NCBI RefSeq assembly: GCF_932526225.1
Contig: NC_064036.1
Coordinates: forward strand, 17,072,953 to 17,136,952
Direction of reading: 5' to 3'
Length of the DNA stretch: 64,000 nucleotides
Source: Nematostella vectensis
Lineage: Eukaryota > Cnidaria > Anthozoa > Actiniaria > Edwardsiidae
Positions 1 to 12,300 of the stretch are shown here, piece by piece. A program made the position numbers and the translations under genes. Within the stretch, counting starts at the first letter, position 1. The number at the start of each line of letters is the position of its first letter. The notes under the pieces were generated by a model. It was not told the DNA's origin. It did not search any database and was given only the letters and a program-made list of their open reading frames with translations.

Positions 1-13
1 CGGGGTTTTCAAA

Positions 14-130
14 ATGGCGGCTCGCTACAGTCGTGAAGAAGTGCTCGCTCTTGTCCTTGATGACAGTGATCCTGAATATAACGAGGATTATGACAACCCT
101 ACGACAACGAAGACTGGCAAAAACTCTCGG
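14..130 (+). other. Possible first-exon fragment, acidic protein
   Basis: An ATG in good context (AAAATGGCGG) opens a short acidic reading frame that begins MAARYSREEVLALVLDDSD and then runs into low-quality sequence. No splice donor could be fixed and no continuation was found downstream. The acidic start is of the kind seen at the N-terminus of piggyBac-type transposases and of their domesticated derivatives, but this is only a resemblance. About 50 bp of it recurs inverted at 1035-1085. Confidence 0.3.
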
Positions 131-473
131 CGGTTTTGCTTGTCCATTTTTTTTTATTTCCAAGGACAAGAAGGAAGAAGTTCTGCACTTTTTTTTCGAT
201 CCGTTTATTTAAGGTGTTTTGCGTTACTTTGTCAGGCTTTACATCAGAAGAATTGATTGGAATTTTGCAAACACCAGCTAAAAGGAATGAAGACCGGGCA
301 TATGGTGTCCCTTTTTGTCTCCGAAAACAAGGAGCTGAGACTAGCGTACAATACACGCCGATCGCAGGTTGTTCTTTCTTTTTATTATGGAGAATGGAAC
401 ACTTGTGGAATTCCACAACACAAAAACTGACATTCTCGTTTTTACTGTTTTCTAACCTCTTTCCAATGAACAA

Positions 474-975
474 TTCTATTCAAGGAACACCTCTATTCAA
501 ATGACACCTCTATTCAAGGGACACCTCTATTAAAAGGACACCTCTATTCAAGGGACACCTCCATACAAGGAACACCTCTATTCAAATGACACCTCTATTC
601 AAGGGACACCTCTATTCAAGGGAAACCTTTATTCAAAGGAAACCTCTATTCAAGGGACACCTCTATTCAAGGGACACCTCTATTCAAGGGACACCTCTAT
701 TCAAAGGAAACCTCTATTCAAGGGACACCTCTATTCAAGGAACACCTCTATACAAGGAACACCTCTATTCAAGGGACACCTCTATTCAAGAGACACCTCT
801 ATTCAAAGTAAACCTCTATGCAATTGACACCTCTATTCAAAGAATACATCTATTCAATGGCATATCTCTCCTTAACTCAAGGAATACTTTTGTTTTATGG
901 ACATCTTTATTCAATGAACATCTCTATTCAAGTTACACCTCTATTCGAAGGGCACCTCTATCTAGGCAGACAATG
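474..975. repeat. 17-bp minisatellite, first block
   Basis: Degenerate tandem copies of a roughly 17-bp unit close to CCTCTATTCAAGGGACA. About 30 copies are present, with substitutions increasing towards the right. Open frames through it are a by-product of the repeat. Confidence 0.9.
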
Positions 976-1034
976 CATTATTTTTAGTAAGATGAGATTC
1001 CTGACGAAAAATAGACATTGAATTCAGTGCTTTT

Positions 1035-1085
1035 CTGCAGTCTCTGTTGTCGTATGGTTGTCATGATCCTCATTATATTCAGGAT
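1035..1085 (-). repeat. Inverted copy of the fragment at 55-112
   Basis: Read on the minus strand, this stretch repeats the coding-like fragment at 55-112 (core GACAGTGATCCTGAATATAA) with few differences. It separates the two minisatellite blocks. Confidence 0.75.
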
Positions 1086-1372
1086 CACTGTCTATACAAG
1101 GGACCCTCTATTCAAGGGACACCTTTATGAAATTGACACCTCTATTCAAAGAATACCTCTATTCAACGGCATTATCTCTCCTTAACTCAAGATAGAACCT
1201 CTATGATATTCAAAGAACACTTTTGTTTTATGGACAACTTTATTCAATGGACATCTCTATTCAAGGGACACTTCTATTCAAAGGGCACCTCTATTTTATG
1301 GACATTCTATTCTAGTGACACCTCTACCAACAAGAGACACCTCTATTCAAGGGACAACTCTAGTGAGGGACT
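1076..1372. repeat. 17-bp minisatellite, second block
   Basis: Continuation of the CCTCTATTCAAGGGACA-type minisatellite after the inverted fragment. The copies are more degenerate than in the first block. Confidence 0.8.
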
Positions 1373-1379
1373 CCTACTT

Positions 1380-4320
1380 TAAGTATATCTATATTAATAG
1401 AAAATATCTGGCAGGAGTATGAAATTGCAAGATTTATTTCAGAAATAGAGGTTACAAAATATGTAACAATTCAATAAATATTGTAAATATATATATTTAT
1501 AAATTTATATGATAATCTTATATTATTTATTATCTTATGAATAAAGTATTTATTAAATGGTCTCTATTACCATAAAAGGCACGAGCACTTCTAAAATTGA
1601 AGTAAGATTATATAAATATATCAAATAAATTTTTACTTTTTTGCTAAATCCTTAATTGCTTTAAGCAATGAATGTCAAAAAACTGTTGTGTAACAGAATA
1701 AATATTGGCAAGAATTAATAGTTATGGATATATCAAAATATATATAAATATATCAGCATTACAGTATTATGCCTCAGAATTCAAATATTACATAACTATT
1801 ATTTTCAGATAGTATAGATCACTTTGTACAGTATATACAAAAAAATATGTGTGAACATTTGCAACATTTTGTTGCATAGGATTTTGAAAACCTCAATAAA
1901 GAATAATTTACCAGTATATTAAAGTATTTTAATTTTAGTACCATAGACGAATGTTGTTTATTTCTTCCCTGATTCTAGTATATACATTACATATTTACTT
2001 AGGGATATACAATTCCAGTTTCCTTACATTTCTTATGAACCTGCATTAGGTAGCCACTTTATTTTATGCTGAAAGCAGATCAATCACACTTTTTATGTAA
2101 GAACACAATACAGTAAATGCTCTGCCAACATGCACTCTTGTGAGTGAACAGCTTTACTTCCAAACAACTTTTCTAAACCCAGATTTTGCATCATTGAAAT
2201 ACTGTGTTCAAGTTTATCATAGACCTCACTGCATCACAATAACAATGTTCTTATTCATAAAAAAAAGAGTTGCTGATGATTTGAAATAATATATTGATCA
2301 AATGTATTCCAAAAGTAACATACAAATATGTATTTTTTTTTATTTGCTGTAATTTGTAATTGTATAACATAAGAGATCTGCATTTAGCATTTGTAAAGAT
2401 AATGGGATAAGTAGAAAGTATACCAACTCTGTCTTAGGCTGCCATAAGATAATTTACAAAAAAAGTTCAATAAAGATAATAGAAAATCAAACATTTTATT
2501 TTTAAAAAAAATATTTCATCACCTATCAAAGTCTATCATTCATAAAAAAAAGCATTTAACCATTGGATGCTTACAAATAGATTCTTTTTTTTTTCTATCA
2601 AATTAGCCTCTTACATCTTTTTACTCACCTTTTTAAGGAGACAATCCACCTCAGAGTACATCAAACATGCTATTTTTTACAGGATTACATACCTTTATTA
2701 TTTGACTCTTAGAGCCATGGCAATCAGCCACCAAGAAATGTTTGGATGCAACATTTATATCTTGTACACAAAGTGTGTGTACATCAAACATGTCCTGGAT
2801 GTATGTCAAGGCAAGATAAAAAACAACAGAGAAATAATGGAAACATGTAAACGTTAGTAGCGTAATTCTAAGTGACAGCACTTTGGGTGTAGTCAACAGT
2901 AATTCTCACCCCTAAGATATTTTAAAGCTTGCACACCACTATAGCATCACTATAGCAGGTAGCCTGACCCCTCCCTCAGTGAAGCATGTCGGATTCTTCC
3001 TCCTCATAGACACTGCATTTCCATTTAAAAACCCCTTCTGACTGCCTCCTTCCTGACTGTTACCTTCCATACGACTGTCTGAATCTACCTACCTATTTTT
3101 AACTGCTATGCAGAGTAAGGTTATTGATTACATTTAAATATAGCCTGATAATATAATAACCTAATTACTGCTATCTATTTTCTATTGAGGATATCACTAA
3201 TCTGAAGAGAATATCCATGTAGCCATCAAATATGAAACAAACAAACAAAGATAATAATTAGACCAACATGAAACTACAAGTCATCTGTTTGGAAGAACTC
3301 AGAATTTAGAATCCAATTAAGTACTAAGTCTTACTTAACTATTTTGATTTGACTAAGTTTTCTGATGTAACTTAAATGATTATCATATTTGGTTTCACTT
3401 GAGTTTCGTTAAGAACAAGTTTATCCAAGAATACAATAAACTGAAGCGCTGTTGAAACTGAAAATACTTTCACAACAAAGAATAATTATTGTTTATGAGC
3501 TACCATAGCAACGCGCGCGCCGGGTTTTTTAGTTCTATTCCATGTGTTATTTCTTTGACGAAACGATCTTTCGATCTAAAAGAACCAACAATTTGACTAT
3601 AATTTATAACTCAATAAATCACCCTCTCAAATAACACGATAGCGTAAAATAATGCGCAAGTCTGGCTAAAACAAATATGTCCTTTCCTTTCGATTCCTTT
3701 TCTATAAGCACTGCATTTCTACAAAATGAGTATTATATGTAAACACATTCTATTTGGTTCTTTATAAATACCTTTCTGCTAAGCCTTCTCAGCTTTTCTC
3801 GCTTCGCTTTCAAGTTTCTTCTCAGCGATGCTTTGCTAAAGGAAAGAAAACTCATTCTCCAGGTCCTGCAGTTCTCACGAAGAGTCCATCACATTCTGTC
3901 ACTTTAATTTAGCCTCTCGCATTTACTCTCCGAGACTAAACCTCTTTGGCATATTTACAATTAAACTTGAAAATTAGAGTGAGGTTTCAAAAATAATCGC
4001 GCGAGAACAGAGGAGAAATCTACAAAACAAAAATCATAGCGAAGACATTCAGGGATTCAAGAATCGGACTACCCTGCTGATTTTCAATAAATTCTTTCGA
4101 CGTAAAAATAAAATCGGGACTCAAAATAACTGCATTCAAGACATTTTGGGAAAAGTCGCGGAAAGACCGTATCCCTTTGAAGAATAGGCGCAGGAACTTT
4201 GTTCTTCCGTCTGTGCCTTACCGCCATCCGATCTTATTTTCCGAAGCTAGCGAAAATCCTACGAGCTTTAGAACATAGGGCCCGAGCAGATTCGTAAATT
4301 CGGCACCAGTCCTCTGAAAA
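1380..4320. other. AT-rich noncoding stretch
   Basis: About 3 kb of AT-rich sequence with only short chance ORFs. No coding exon, RNA gene or clear transposon end was recognised. A less AT-rich part near 3500-4320 could be upstream regulatory DNA, but nothing specific supports that. Confidence 0.5.
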
Positions 4321-4403
4321 CGTGCCCCGTCCAAGATGGCGATTTGACACGGAAAACCCTGCCGCTTTTGGAGTGTTTTGTGCCCGGCGTGTTTTATCAT
4401 CAA

Positions 4404-4590
4404 GACTTGACCACCATGACCTGACCACCATGTTCTATCAACATGACCTGACCACCATGTTCTATCAACATGACCTGACCACCATGTTCTATCAACATGA
4501 CCTGACTACCATGTTCTATCAACAAGACTTGACCACCATGTTCTATCATCAAGACTTGACCACCATGACCTGACCAACATGTTCTATCAA
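4404..4590. repeat. 27-bp tandem repeat
   Basis: About seven copies of a 27-bp unit with the core GACCTGACCACCATGTTCTA followed by TCAACAT. The unit is a multiple of three, so it stays open on both strands; those frames are not taken as genes. Confidence 0.9.
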
Positions 4591-4882
4591 CATCTTTGCC
4601 GCAAATTGGGTCGAGTTTAAGAATAAAGGACAAGCAAATGGGGTAATGTGTTTTACAATGAGCATCCACGGGGATCCCAGGAGCCGCGAGTACGCGAAGG
4701 AAAAACATAATACGAGAAAGGGGCTTGGGTCTCCGAGGATGGACAATTTGTCGACCGATGTGTTAAATTGGAGCCGATTAGTAGCGAACATATCCCCTGC
4801 TTGTCATCAATCATAGATTCATCTACGAGCATATACTCGATTTATTTCAATCTGACCTATACAAGTCATGCTAAAGAACTTT

Positions 4883-6172
4883 TTACTCGTCACTATCGCT
4901 ATCATTGCTCCCATCATTGTAGGACCACACTGTTGCCATCTTTGGTCTTGTTTCACAGTGGCATTCGGCTGGGATGTATCGATATCTGCAGCCAAGCGAC
5001 ACACCTCGCTCACCACGATTGTAGGCGTACGCTATCTTTTTATACAGCCCGTCGGTTCTCTCCTCCTCCTTGTTCTCGATACAAGTGGGCCCATTGCACG
5101 AGCATTCAGCCGGAACAGCTCGGTAGTGGCAGTCGCCATTGCTGTTGCATCCGGGCTCCATGAGCATGCACTGATACGTAGGTTTGCTGACCACGGATTG
5201 GGGCGCAAGCTCGAATCGCTGAATTTCCAGTCCATGCACCTTTTCCAACTCACAGCCGTAATTCAGGTAGCCTTTTACAAACTGTTCGAGATTTCTCACT
5301 TTTGCGTTATCGGGAGTACCGGCTAGGAACTTTAGTTTCAAGATATTCCAGATGGCTTCGAACTCGTAGGAAACGGGGACTGCGTGCTCTGTAGCTTCTG
5401 ACATCAACTTGTCGATTGCCTTTTTATTAGGAGACGTTATCAGGGCTTGTCGACTCTCTTTACTGCCACCAATAGCTATAACTATCTGCTTAATGTCCAG
5501 CAAGCTTGTGTCAATCTCACTAGTCACTCTGCAATCTGGCCCATCTTTCATAAACTTACAAACAATGCTCTTAAAATCTTTCTGGGAGTAATTTTTTGAT
5601 GCTTTAGCAAAAGCAAAAATGAGAAACTTTGCGCCATAAGAAACACTTTTAATAACATGCGTTCCGTACTTGGTAATGAAATTCTTGTAAGAATCCCAAG
5701 ATTTTGCGTGTTTTGGCTTAGAAATTTTTGCAGGAAGATTTTTGAAATCATTTTCAATTCCTTCACTTAGACTAGCATCACGTAGACAAGAACGGGTAAT
5801 AACCCGAGTTGAAGTTTTTTTAAAGAATTGTTCGATGGTACCCATCATTGATTCTCCATGCCGCAGAAGGAAAAGGCTTTGTTCTGTTGCTTTGAAAAAA
5901 TAATCTCCAACGAGATCCGATTCGATGTTAAATCTTTCGGCTAATAGCCGGTAAAACGCAGTTTTTGACCTGATAAACAGGGGATTCATTTTCACGTCAT
6001 TAATCATGTTTTTCCTAACGCATCCCTCGGGTAGTGCTTGAAATACTTCTTTGCCACCCAGATTTCCCCGGAATAGAGCAGTGTTAGGGACATTTACGGA
6101 TTTGCCAAGAGGATCTTCCGCCGCAATAGAGAGAGCGACCAGGGGTAAAAGAAGTGCAAGGTGGCGTAACAT
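4883..6172 (-). CDS. Secreted MACPF (perforin-like) protein, anemone-toxin type
   Basis: Single-exon gene of 429 aa. Residues 1-17 form a signal peptide. The MACPF family signature is visible around residues 162-180, with YGTH at 169-172 and a glycine at 180. The C-terminal third holds a cysteine-rich, EGF-like tail containing two related motifs (CHYRAVPAECSC and CRYRYIPAECHC), which suggests an internal duplication, and ends in an acidic Asp/Ser-rich tail. MACPF proteins insert into membranes as ring-shaped pores; secreted anthozoan members include 60-kDa venom proteins of roughly 490 aa, so this one is somewhat shorter. The ATG at 6172 starts the signal peptide. No frame break is seen. Toxin versus immune or developmental role cannot be decided from the sequence. 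Confidence 0.85.
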   Translation of the reverse strand: MLRHLALLLPLVALSIAAEDPLGKSVNVPNTALFRGNLGGKEVFQALPEGCVRKNMINDVKMNPLFIRSKTAFYRLLAERFNIESDLVGDYFFKATEQSLFLLRHGESMMGTIEQFFKKTSTRVITRSCLRDASLSEGIENDFKNLPAKISKPKHAKSWDSYKNFITKYGTHVIKSVSYGAKFLIFAFAKASKNYSQKDFKSIVCKFMKDGPDCRVTSEIDTSLLDIKQIVIAIGGSKESRQALITSPNKKAIDKLMSEATEHAVPVSYEFEAIWNILKLKFLAGTPDNAKVRNLEQFVKGYLNYGCELEKVHGLEIQRFELAPQSVVSKPTYQCMLMEPGCNSNGDCHYRAVPAECSCNGPTCIENKEEERTDGLYKKIAYAYNRGERGVSLGCRYRYIPAECHCETRPKMATVWSYNDGSNDSDSDE

Positions 6173-6745
6173 CTACAAGGAAAGCAAGTATATCAATGTT
6201 ATCCATTAATGGAGAGAGAAACCGGGGGTACAAGAGAGACAAACATGGCGTAACATCTGCAAGGAAAGCATGTATATCAATGTTATCTATTAATGGAGAG
6301 AGGAACCGGGGGTACAAGAGAGACAAACATGTCGTAACATCTACAAGGAAAGCAAGTATAACAAAGTTATCTATTAATGGAGAGAAATACCAGGGGTACA
6401 AGATAGACAACATGGCGTAACATCTAAATGGAAAGCAAGTATAACAATGTTATCTATTAATGGAGCGAGAAACCAGGGGTACAAGATAGACATGTGGCGT
6501 AACATCTACAAGAAAAGCAAGTATAACAAAGTTATCTATTAATGGAGAGAGAAAGCAGGGGTACAAGATAGACAACAAATGGCGTGACAAACAAGGAAAG
6601 CAAGTATAACAATTTTATCTATTTATGGTAAGAGAAACCAGGGGTACAACATAGCGTAACATCTACAAGGAAAGCAAGTATATACAAAGTCATCTATTAA
6701 TGGAGAGAGATACCAGGGTGTTAAAAAACGTGCGACGTGGTAACA
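6118..6745. repeat. ~84-bp tandem array derived from the MACPF 5' end
   Basis: Seven to eight imperfect copies of an 82-86-bp unit. The unit holds GGCGTAACATCTACAAGG, a GTTATCTATTAATGGAGAG core and CCAGGGGTACAAGATAGAC. The proximal copy overlaps the start codon and signal-peptide codons of the MACPF gene, and the others carry decayed versions of that segment on the minus strand (MLRH followed by divergent residues). Confidence 0.85.
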
Positions 6746-6892
6746 TCTACAAGGAAACAAGCGATAAATCACCACAAAAATAAAATTAAATTTCCTAGAA
6801 GTGGAGTTTCTTTCATAAATGTTTGGGTGGGTGGGAGGATAATGAATGATAGTTTGAGAGAATCAAACTATTACTCCTCTCCTCTCAAGGTT

Positions 6893-7365
6893 TTGTTACC
6901 TTATCATTGCCCGTCAAGTTCTTTTTTTAATATTTCTAGGTTTATGAAACTATATTTATATGACTACCTGCAGGTTCATGAAAAATGCAGCTGTTTTTAT
7001 CATGAGAATACCTGGCGCACCTGTGAGCCGTGAAATGAACCCTTATACCAGTAAAAAAATCACACAGCGCGCACACAGAACAATATTTAAAGTAATCCCT
7101 ACCTATGCTCTCTGGTTTGCCTTAGACAAGCATTGCCTTTAAATGAACTATACATCAGTTATGTTACCTTATCGTTGCCCGTCGAGTTCTTCTTTTAATA
7201 TTTCCAGGTTTATGAACCTAAATTTATATGACTACGTGCAGGTTCATGAAAAATGTAGCTGTTTTTTTATCAAGAGAATACTTGGCGCACCTGTGAGCCG
7301 TGAAATTAACCCTTATACCAGAAAAAAAAATCACACAGTGCGCACACAGAACAATCCTTAAAATA
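6893..7365. repeat. Two ~205-bp direct repeats
   Basis: The segment at about 6893-7102 recurs at about 7160-7365 with roughly 85-90% identity by eye. Both hold GGTTCATGAAAAATG and GCGCACCTGTGAGCCGTGAA. No coding function was recognised. Confidence 0.8.
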
Positions 7366-8551
7366 TATCCATCAAGTTATCCCTAAAGGCTCACAGCGAC
7401 AGTCTTAGTAAAACGCATTTTGTCCTGGCCACGACACGAACGAAACGAAGTGATATTCAGGTAAGACGGAATCACTTGATTTCTAGCGAAAGGTAGCATA
7501 TTTATTCCTCCTCCGATATGTTTGTGGCAATTGCCGGTTGCATGATTTTTCCCTCGAGTTTCCTTTTTTTTTCAAAATATTTTTTGGAAATTTGTTGGCG
7601 ACCCGTCAAATGTTAGATGGTCGGTCCCTAGATGTTAAATTTAAATCATTTAAAGGTAGTGAAAGGAAACATTGTAAAAATCAATCATTTTGTATCGTTA
7701 AGAGAAATTCATTTATTGTTTGCTTTTTGAAAAACAAAAGTAAAATAAAATCGTAATGTTGCCATCTTAAACAAATTTTAAAGGACCAGTCTGATGAGTT
7801 CATAAATCAACAAAGCAAACAGTAAGGGCACAAGTCGGCGTATATCGCTTCTCTTCCTTAATGTCCTTCTGCCAAATGGAAGGGGGGGAGTGGATGAATC
7901 GAGGGGGGGGGGCGTACAGCAACGAGTAATTTGCTATGGCTATTATTAATTGCAGCCTATGAGGTCACATATTCAGGCCTATTAACTCACAGTCACCAAC
8001 GACTAATTGTTGAAACAAACAGCTACCGATAATATCGACAATACAACATAAACATATGGCGACAAGGATGGGGGCAACGGAGCAGCTGCAGAATACCCGT
8101 CCACAAAGAAATAACAATGAGACTTCACACCTCGATTTCTATAGAACGAGGCAGTAAATACAAGGAAAATGCAAATACGTGGACGGGTATTCTGCAGTTT
8201 AGCCGGAACAACATAAACATTTGGCGAAAAGGATGGAGACGACATAAAGATTCGGCGACAATGATGGAGGCGACATAGGCAACAATGATAGAACTTTCAT
8301 CGATTCATTCCTTACTCTACCATTTCGTTTAAAACATTTTGCAGTAATGTTGAATGATTACTGAGAGGGGGAGGGATGGGGTATCAGCATGGCGTAACAG
8401 GGTTGTCTTGCAGAGGGACGTGCTTACACCTTTCGTGGGAGCAAGAGCAACGACAGTTTCTGGGAAACTTTAAGAAACTTCAAGCAGACGCGCCTCTGGC
8501 CTTGGTAATACGAAACGTATCCCCCCTGATTATAATCAATATTTTTTTATA
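7366..8551. other. Noncoding stretch with small repeats
   Basis: No gene recognised. It contains G-rich runs near 7880-7915. A perfect 19-bp inverted repeat (CTGCAGAATACCCGTCCAC at 8086-8104, complement at 8179-8197) is flanked by short direct repeats of the type ACATAAACATNTGGCGA, probably a small mobile-element remnant. Confidence 0.5.
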
Positions 8552-8552
8552 A

Positions 8553-9369
8553 AAGGGCAAAAAGCATGAATGTTCCCTGACTTTGTACTTCATGAAAAGC
8601 TTGGCGATAACGGATCTCTTGTGCTCGTTAGTCAATGCGCCCTTGACGTGTATGTTCATTTACGTCGATATGCTCAACAGTGACTGGGCTTGCAAGGTCT
8701 ACCATATGCCTTTATTTGGGCTTCCTTGCATTACCATAACTAACCTGACGGTCATTGCAATGGAAAGGTATCTTGCCATTTTTAGACCATTTTGGTGCCC
8801 ATCTCAATCTTTTTCCAAGAAACTCGTGATCATGGCGTGGGTAGTCGGCGGATCCCTTGGTATTATCCTAACATTACCGATCAGAAATACCCATGTGGTG
8901 ATTAACAGCGAAGTGAACACTTCAACCTGCCTTGCTGGCAATGAAAAGGTATGGGAAAAAGCAGTATTTAGCGTAGTCATGTTTCTGGTCTACTTTGTAC
9001 CCAACCTAGTGATGCTTTACACAGCAGTCGCCATCATCATAAACCGTCGCAAGAGACAAGAGAGCAGTCAGAATAAATTTCAGTACATCGACACAGGCAC
9101 AGGCATGGCGCTTCAGGGATTCAAAAATGTTTATGAACATAATCTTCGTCTTAGCTACCCCGTAACTCGGTATTCTTTGTACCGTGAAGAAACTGCTTAA
9201 CATTACGATTCCTAACTACGAGTTTGATTATATCATACGCATAGGAATGGCGTTGTTTGCTTTCTTGAACAGTGCACTGAATCCAGTCGTTTATTTCTTA
9301 TCGTCAAGAATAATTCGTATGGAAATGAAAAGAATGTTCAATAACGTTCTGGATGCATTGCAAGCGTAA
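8553..9369 (+). pseudogene. Broken class A GPCR
   Basis: The sequence encodes TM2 (SLAITDLL), TM3 with ERY in place of DRY (MERYLAIFRPF), TM4, TM5, and TM7 with NPVVY (NSALNPVVYFL), but the frame is interrupted. After intracellular loop 3 the TM6 region continues in another frame from about 9125, and a TAA lies inside TM6 near 9164. TM1 is absent: a stop at about 8552 precedes the first coding-like codons, unless an upstream exon was spliced in at the AG just before 8559. The N-terminal part has no ATG at the family start. A class A peptide- or amine-like receptor is likely; the ligand cannot be inferred. The combination of lesions favours a pseudogene over an exon set. Confidence 0.7.
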
Positions 9370-12300
9370 AGTGTAGCGATGGCATAGGACGAACGGAGAG
9401 GAAACGGCATGAAAATCCAAAGAGCAAAAGCTTATAAATGGAAGCCTTCTTGAAGAACGAAATTTAAAATATATAAATATTAAAAAGAGAAATTCCAGTA
9501 ATAAACCTTTTAGTAAAATACAGTAGTAGTGGTATATTTTATAAAGGAACAAACAACCTGTAGAAAACTCGTTATTATCAGTCAAGTACACAGCCACAGG
9601 GGTGACAAGAACCAACACACTAATAAAAATTATACATACAGTGTGATGTTACATGAAAACACACACAAAAAGTATTGCAACGTTCCCAGTAAAGCATAGA
9701 CACAATCCCGACTAAGACTCCCACACGACTAAGAATCGACTAGCTACCTAAGTGCCGAGCCACCGAGTAAGAGCCGAGTGATAATAGAAATATTATCATG
9801 ATTTAGTTGCATGACAAAATACCCGAACCTGTCAAATCCAACATTTCCGTCCAAGGTATGTGTCTCTAAAAAGAGATTCTCTCCTGTTTAAAGGGAATAA
9901 CAGAATAACAAATCTAATTCGTTTGTTGCGTCTTTGGAGACGATGAAGCGAGTAGTGGCAATTAGGAAAAAAGTTAAAGAAATGGGTGTGATTGTCACAG
10001 TTTGACTCGGTGTGCGTGAGAGGCGCGGGCAGACGTGGTCGCTATTCCCTTTGATTGCTCTGCAAGCCATACTAGTAAGTGCAACCATTTCCCTTAATTC
10101 CACCCCCGCACCCGCTCGCACTTCCCCTTCGCAACCAAAGCCGCCCAGCTGGCTAACACGCCGAAAACTTTTACGGGCGAGATGCCTTCTAGTTGTAGCC
10201 CCGAGTTCTAGTAATATGCTCTTGCGGAAGTCATGCTTTTAATGAATTAAAATCACTCTTGCACAAGCCGCGTCATCTCTCATTTCCCTGCGAGCTTTGA
10301 ATATTCTTTTGGTTACAAGAGAGCTTGACATTTGTTGCCGGATGTAAACAAACATTGCACTCGATTAAAAGTAAAACATTACAATCGTCACTTCTTTAAT
10401 GACTCGACAAAAAATACGCTTAATTCCATTTTCTCATTGAGATTGATAACAAAGTATTATCATTTTACACAAAAATAGAATCGACGCAAAATATTCGATT
10501 TAACGCGTGTTTCTCTCAGGTGTCAAGTTTTTTTTTCATGATAGTGAGAGCAAGGCGCCTGTAAGGCCAAGGAGGCCTGATTCGGTCAACAAATATTTTG
10601 CTACTCGTCTCCAAAAAGGTATTTAATCGAAAAACAATAGTTATTACGTGAGAAATTGAAACAAATAGCTTGTCTTAGAAATTCAATCGGAAGTGAAGAT
10701 TTGATATCATTGGGGGCTAGAAAGTAGCCCAGCCTGCTAGATCGTTCTTACCGCGTTAAAATATCGAAACGGCGTCAAGAGAAAAGCATTAGTGATACTG
10801 TTTCTTCGAAAAGAGGTAAGAATGCTAGAATACAGTGCAGTGTCAAACTTTTTTGATTGCATATTTTGATTACGAAATATTATTTTGATATTAATTTTTA
10901 CTTTGATTTCCTGCCAAATAAACGCGTTTTAACAATAGCAAAATGTTTTTTTAAAGAAAAAAATAACAGAATTCAATTTGTCGCTCTCAGATGCAACGAG
11001 GGTAGAATTTAAACAGGAAACGAAATAAATACTCGTCGCTCTTAAATATCCATTTACAGTACTTTACTCAATTTAAAGCATAAGGGAGAATTCCTTAGGT
11101 GCAGGTATGTCTTTTTCATTTTCCATTTACAGAGCACTTGAGTCACCGCCACATAATGAAATCATAAAATATAACTCTTTAAAAATAGCCGTTTAGGCGT
11201 AAGAATTGAAGTGATCAAAGCAGGGTGAGAGTCAACACAAAAGCATCAGCATTGTTTTTACAATCGATTCTTCAATTAAGTTTTTTTTTACGGCGACGGG
11301 GACAAGTTCCCAGGAACGAAAAGCGTATTACAGATGACAGCGCGAAGCGTGGAAAATGACCACTGTTTTCAAAATGCGTAAAATAGGGAAAAACGAGAAA
11401 ACAGCTCAGAAAATACGCCTCGACGAAAGAAAGGCCCAAAAACGATAGAAAGAGTAGTAGAGCAAATGCACAATGTACTTCTCGCAAAGCCAACAGAATA
11501 GGACTACATCAGTATCATTTTCTCATTACGGCTAACATCGACACAATACATAATAGAAAAAATAGAAACATTGGAGCCCCGTTAAAACGTTAGACTTTTG
11601 GGATTAATCGTCCTGGTAGCACGGGTAACTTGATAGCGTGAGGCCTTTCTAATTTTTTTAAGCTTAATAAAGGTATTCTCATCATTTGGGTGTCTGGTAA
11701 GAGGGGTTGAGATAGGCAGAGGAAAAGTTGACGCAGGCGTCCCAGAGCGTATGATACTCGGGGAAACATGTCCTCGGTCAATCTTAGCATAGAGCACTAG
11801 CATTCTAAACTTCTAAACCTCCCTCCTACCCGCACCGTGAAAGGAATAAAGAGCCGCCATCGTGCTGTAATATTTGTCGTTGATTTGGTCTCGACAGCTG
11901 GAGGTTCAGGGGTTTACCCCGTTTGGGAGATACAAGAGTATCGAAGACCCCCCCCCCCCCCTCCCCCTCTCTCCTCTCCAATAAAATAAGACAAACTGGT
12001 ACTCTCCTTGTATCTGTGTCAGGGGAACAAAAAAGAAGCAATAAGGAACCCCCTTTGAAAGAAATTTTGGAAATGTGACTGTATAAATCAGGGTATCAAG
12101 GAAATACGAAATATGAAGTCCGTTAATAGCTTGGGCTGCTCAACCCTATTTCTAAGCACTTCTTTATGTCAAATCTCAACGCGATTTCTAAACACTTCTT
12201 TGTTTTAGGGCAAACGAAATAAGAAACATGAAAAAAAAATACTTTTCATCAAACTTCACCTTTACAATTTCAAATTGAGCTATCTAGGTAAATTACATGC

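Noticed and set aside
586-987. 133-codon ORF with repeated LFKGHLYSR
   Set aside because: Product of the 17-bp minisatellite.
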